10,292 nt of DNA, taken from positions 1 to 10,292 of the forward strand of contig JAAMPI010001815.1 in NCBI GenBank assembly GCA_013054445.1, written 5' to 3'. The translations under genes and the position numbers were made by a program. Under the pieces are notes generated by a model. It was not told the DNA's origin and made no database searches. It worked only from the letters and a program-made list of their open reading frames with translations. The stretch is from Cudoniella acicularis. Lineage: Eukaryota; Ascomycota; Leotiomycetes; Helotiales; Helotiaceae. Shown one piece after another: positions 7,194-10,292 of this stretch; position 1 is the stretch's first letter; each line of letters begins with the position of its first letter.

Positions 7194-7286
7194 GACGACA
7201 AAGTTCAAAAGGGCCTCCTCGCCCCTTGCCGCAAATTCCTTAAAGCAATCAACAAATACGCTCCTAATCAGGACCTCTCTCTTTCG

Positions 7287-8231
7287 ATGGCGTCTTCTGA
7301 AGTTGACATGAAGTTCTTGGCTCAATTTGCTTCCAACATCCAGGTCGACCATCCTTTCCTGGCAAAGAACCTGTTCCAAATACTTGGCAACTTGACCATG
7401 CTCTCAGATAAAGTCATCAGGGCCCGAAAACTTCGAAGACTCGATACAACTCGTGACACTAAGTCTGTCGATCTATACTGCCGCATTATCTGGTACGCCC
7501 GAGAAGGTCTCAAACTGCTGGAGGAGTACGTACTGCCAATGGTCGCCAACTTTGGAGAGCTAAAGGTCTTGTCTTACAAGCTTCGAGCTTCATATTATCA
7601 TCTATATGTCCTCTTTCATAATGACCCTCCAGTAACTTTCAAATCAAGCACCCAGGTCTCTACTCCACCAGGTCTAAAGTCTCCACGAGCGACGAAGGTG
7701 GACAAGGGCAAAGCTCCCGATCGTGGGTCTCCAGACATCTTTCGACCAAGCTCTGTACAGCCAACACATCCCTTGGAAGGTGGACCTGTAGGTGGCATAA
7801 CCTTGGCACCACCACCAGAATTCGCTCCAAATTTCCTCGTGCCTGCTGCCGATTACCGACCGCTTGCCATGCGAAGTTTCCAGGAAGCATCAGCACTTGC
7901 AGAGAAGCTCCTTTGGGGTAGCCATCCGCTACGTCTCTCGGTCCGGGTTGAATACTCTGCCTTCCTTTACGACTGTTTGCATCAGAGAGATAGTTCGAGA
8001 CAATTGGCGAAGGCTACCATTACAGAAGTATATAATGCGCAGGAAGGCATGGACGACGATATGTTTGAAGATGCCGCGAGTTTAGTTGGAATATTAGGGA
8101 AGATGATGAAACGGGGCTTGGGATCTGCGTCGCAGTCGGGAAGCACACCTGGTGGGAGCGCAACGAGAACGACGCCTCCGAGACAGGCCCAATATGCGGT
8201 TCCGAGTCCAGGAATGGATAATGCCATATAA
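7287..8231 (+). CDS. Divergent 14-3-3-fold protein with Pro/Ser-rich insert
   Basis: A single uninterrupted frame of 314 residues starts MASSEVD, which I recall as the usual start of this Pezizomycotina 14-3-3-like subfamily. Residues 1-112 align with the first 14-3-3 helices: ARKLRRLDTTRD (46-57) and LLEEYVLP (77-84) followed by ELKVLSYKLRASYYHL (91-106), compared with the family's KVFYxKMKGDYYRY. Residues 113-190 are a Pro/Ser-rich, probably disordered insert absent from the classical ~250-residue proteins. The fold resumes with SHPLRLSVRVEYSAFLYD (212-229), LAKATITEVYNAQEGMDDDMFEDA and LVGILGKMM, then ends in a Ser/Thr/Pro/Gly tail. The canonical phosphopeptide residues Lys49, Arg56, Arg127, Tyr128 and Asn173 (human zeta) align with Asp41, Lys48, His105, Leu106 and Glu222, so classical ligand binding is doubtful. 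The frame is open back to 7194 without an ATG, and 7287 is the first AUG after splicing. Confidence 0.85.
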   Translation: MASSEVDMKFLAQFASNIQVDHPFLAKNLFQILGNLTMLSDKVIRARKLRRLDTTRDTKSVDLYCRIIWYAREGLKLLEEYVLPMVANFGELKVLSYKLRASYYHLYVLFHNDPPVTFKSSTQVSTPPGLKSPRATKVDKGKAPDRGSPDIFRPSSVQPTHPLEGGPVGGITLAPPPEFAPNFLVPAADYRPLAMRSFQEASALAEKLLWGSHPLRLSVRVEYSAFLYDCLHQRDSSRQLAKATITEVYNAQEGMDDDMFEDAASLVGILGKMMKRGLGSASQSGSTPGGSATRTTPPRQAQYAVPSPGMDNAI

Positions 8232-9030
8232 TGCGGAAGTGTTCGATAGTGAATTAAGATTGAATCGGCGGGCAATTTGTTTCATACACCAACAGTTGTG
8301 GATTTACTGGATTCGTTTTTTGGCATAGAAGGGCGCGCGTCGTAATGGAGGGAGCGGAAGCATTTCGCATCAGAGGGCGTTCAGCATTACATTGCAACAT
8401 TGTACAAAAGAAGGGGTCTGGCTTGCATGCATGCATACGGTGGATTTGATTATACCCTTGACTGCCACAATGATGGCGAGTCACTTGCGATGGGGAAGGA
8501 AGATAGTTTGAATTCAATTGTAATACCTCCTTACTTGACCTTTCTCTTGTAGGCTGTGGTCTTTCCTCAAATCTAAGTTTGTGATTTCCTAATTGATAAT
8601 ATGGGTGGGGAATGGCTCTTGCCTTCAGAGCTTGATAAGAGCCACTTTAGTTGCTGTTTCCTGAAAGAGTCTAATTCTAGTAAGGGGCTAGTGTGACTAA
8701 GGTCAGTCGCACCACTTCTATATTTATTGCGTCAAGTCAAAAACTGGGAAATGGTTTAAGAAGCTGATGGCTTTCCGACTTGATTTATACTTTTGATTTA
8801 TCAAAAGAAATCTCGTCTAAATCTCTCGATTCTGACTCTAACCAGCAACTTGCTACACCTTCAGAGCCAGGCGAAATTCCTGCGCCATTCTTCTGATTTA
8901 GATATCCACTAAAAGAAAGTAGATGATAGAACCTCTTCAACGCCCCTTCCTCCTTTTCCAAACTCCTCAAACCTCAAACCTCAAACCATATACCCTCCCC
9001 ACCTAGCAAACTCAAGCTCAAGCCCAAGCA
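8232..9030. other. Convergent intergenic spacer
   Basis: This separates the ends of the plus-strand 14-3-3-like gene and the minus-strand Myb-like gene, and should hold both 3' untranslated regions. It includes a short (TGCA)n run at about 8424-8436. The minus frame at 8785-8970 starts at TTG and has no support. I see no RNA gene. Confidence 0.6.
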
Positions 9031-10292
9031 TCAACTCAACCCATCATCCCTAAACTTCCTCTCAATCAACCCACCCTCCACCATCCTCCCCGTCCAATTA
9101 AAAAACTCAGCCTGCAACTGTAACCACTTATTCTCTCTGTACCTCCTCTCCAACTCCTCTAGTACCTCGCAATCTTCTTTTGACCAGATTCTATCTGGTT
9201 TTAAGCCTGTGAAGAGTTCTGGTTCTGGTTCTGGGATGAGATGGTCGTCGTTGTTGTTGGCGGCGGCGGCGTGGGTTTTTTCTATGCAGGCGGGGCATGA
9301 ACAGAGGGTTATTGTGCTGGCGGTGGTGGTGGGGTTGTTTTGGGTGTCTTTGGAGGGTGAGGGAGCTGAGTTTTGGTTTTGGTTTTGGCCGTTTCCGCCG
9401 GGACTTCTACCCTTCTGCTGCTGTTGCTGCTTGTTATTATTCTTCCCCTTCTTCCCATCACCACCACCGCCACCACCCCCTCCCTTTTCCTTGCCACCCT
9501 TCTCTCCCTCCCCACCATCAGGAGGAGAATCATCAAAAACACCACCGAGAAAATCACCAAACCCGCCATCATCCCCTCCCTCTTTCTCTTTCTCCTTCTC
9601 CTTCCCGCCCTCATCCTTTTTCTCCCCATCACCGCTCAACTCCTTAAACCGCAACTGTACATCCTTCTTACTGGCCCCAACAGCTATGCTGATTTCCTTC
9701 CAGGTCTTATTTTCTTCCTTCATCGCTTTGATCTTCGTGTCTTGCTCGGAGGTCCATGCTTTGCCGTCAATGGGAGTATCGCCATCGTCTTTTTTCTCGG
9801 ATGACTTGTTGTCGTCGCTTTTCTTAGTTGAGTCGTCTTTTTTGTCTTTTTCCTTCTTGGCTTCCTCCTTCTTATCCTCTTCTTTCTTGGCTTCGTCCTT
9901 TTTGGCGTCGTCCTTCTTCTCGGCCTTGTCGTCCACTTTCTCCTTCTCCTTTTCCTTTTCTACTGCTTTAGAACCTTCCTGTACCACTCAAGATCATCAA
10001 TTAGCCATTATCCTACTCATCAAACCTAAACCCAAACGAAATCGAGGAAGAAAGATCTCCCCCAGGAATAACTCAAGCGCCACCAGCACATCGCAGCATC
10101 CATACCACCCCCCATAAGCAGTGCAAAAGAAAAAGGCATATGGACAAACATCATTATCAATAACAACAGGGTCAACAACCTGCGTAACGGTCACCTTGCG
10201 CACAACGCGCTTCTTCCCGTCTCCTCCTGCGACTCCATATTTTGTCGATACCGAAACTAAAGGGCCGCCGAGGACCCAGTTTGAGAAGGAGA
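9031..10292 (-). CDS. Myb/SANT-like, highly charged protein, 5' end beyond window
   Basis: The main exon runs from an acceptor ending at 9979 (first codon GAA at 9978) to TGA at 9033-9031. Residues are numbered from the open-frame edge at 9987. Residues 9-69 are a Lys/Glu/Asp-rich repeat region. Residues 76-117 form a SANT/Myb-like domain with aromatics Trp78, Trp96 and Phe114 at even 18-residue spacing (DGKAWTSEQDTK, TWKEISIAVGASKKDVQLRF). A low-complexity linker follows with Gly, Asn and Gln tracts. A CSCPAC motif (229-234) precedes a second SANT-like helix set around Trp268, Trp288 and Phe312. A nuclear chromatin or DNA-binding role is inferred. Upstream, the minus strand from 10290 to 10150 is open, including GKKRVVRKVTVTQVVDPVVI. 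Splicing from donor GTTTGT at 10149 to 9979 (171 nt) keeps the frame, so I include it as a probable 5' exon. Only the main exon is firm. Confidence 0.75.
9217..9234 (+). repeat. (TTCTGG)3 hexanucleotide repeat in coding DNA
   Basis: Three units encode the Glu-Pro repeat EPEPEP on the minus strand, just upstream of the second SANT-like domain of the Myb-like gene. Confidence 0.8.
9371..9388 (+). repeat. (TTTTGG)3 hexanucleotide repeat in coding DNA
   Basis: Three units encode alternating Gln-Asn on the minus strand in the low-complexity linker of the Myb-like protein. A CTG/TTG run just beyond, at about 9416-9431, encodes its poly-Gln tract. Confidence 0.8.

Larger units (their letters stand above)
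6453..7286 (+). other. Predicted long AUG-free 5' leader of the 14-3-3-like gene
   Basis: The plus strand has no ATG between the one at 6450-6452 and the start codon at 7287, apart from one at 7188-7190 that lies inside a predicted intron and is followed at once by TAG. From about 6665 the sequence is C/A/T-rich (CAACAACAG, ACAACTACTT), like fungal leaders. A long open frame from 6505 starts at GTG and is not taken as coding. The true 5' end of the transcript cannot be placed exactly. Confidence 0.5.

Noticed and set aside
6505..7311. 268-codon plus-strand frame upstream of the 14-3-3-like gene
   Set aside because: It starts at GTG with no ATG anywhere inside, has leader-like Thr/Ser/Gln/Asn composition and crosses a good intron. 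Joining it by CAG/GTATTG at 7042 is in phase but gives no start codon.
9209..10117. 302-codon open frame on the plus strand
   Set aside because: It is the antisense of a Lys/Glu-rich coding region; purine-rich codons give stop-free Ser/Phe/Pro-rich complement. The minus strand carries the SANT motifs.

Overview
The window looks like nuclear DNA of a filamentous ascomycete (Pezizomycotina). My guess is Leotiomycetes, but only from general protein resemblance. The evidence is small GT-AG introns of about 50-75 nt with CTAAC/CTAAT-type branch sequences, protein families typical of these fungi, long AUG-poor leaders, and clusters of HGATAR nitrogen-regulator motifs. There are no bacterial operon features, no recognisable transposon, and no rRNA, tRNA or CRISPR.

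Layout. (1) 1-1920, minus: a seven-exon (so far) amino-acid transporter of the AAAP / Aa_trans family, cut by the left edge close to its C-terminus. (2) 2085-2484: its promoter, unusually dense in GATA sites, with one CCG-N5-CGG element. (3) 2485-3411: no gene; a small GC-rich palindromic island and a second GATA cluster. (4) 3672-3927, minus: a small Cys/His-rich fungal protein absent from a simple ORF search because its frame breaks at a run of nine A's. Removing one A restores an 84-residue frame. (5) 4179-4191: a two-way TATA-like element upstream of it. (6) 4240-6450: no convincing gene; short repeats, palindromes and a GC-rich block whose open frames lack recognisable content. (7) 6313-7286: promoter with CCAAT and CRE-like motifs, a G-quadruplex motif and a very long AUG-free leader with one intron. 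(8) 7287-8231, plus: an uninterrupted 314-residue divergent 14-3-3-fold protein with a disordered insert and a degenerate phosphopeptide pocket. (9) 8232-9030: convergent intergenic spacer. (10) 9031-10292, minus: a two-SANT/Myb-like, highly charged protein whose 5' end lies beyond the right edge.

The genes look like unrelated chromosomal neighbours, not a cluster. The points most worth following are the frame break at A9 in the small Cys-rich gene, the GATA-dense transporter promoter, and the 14-3-3-like protein lacking the canonical ligand-binding residues behind its AUG-depleted leader.
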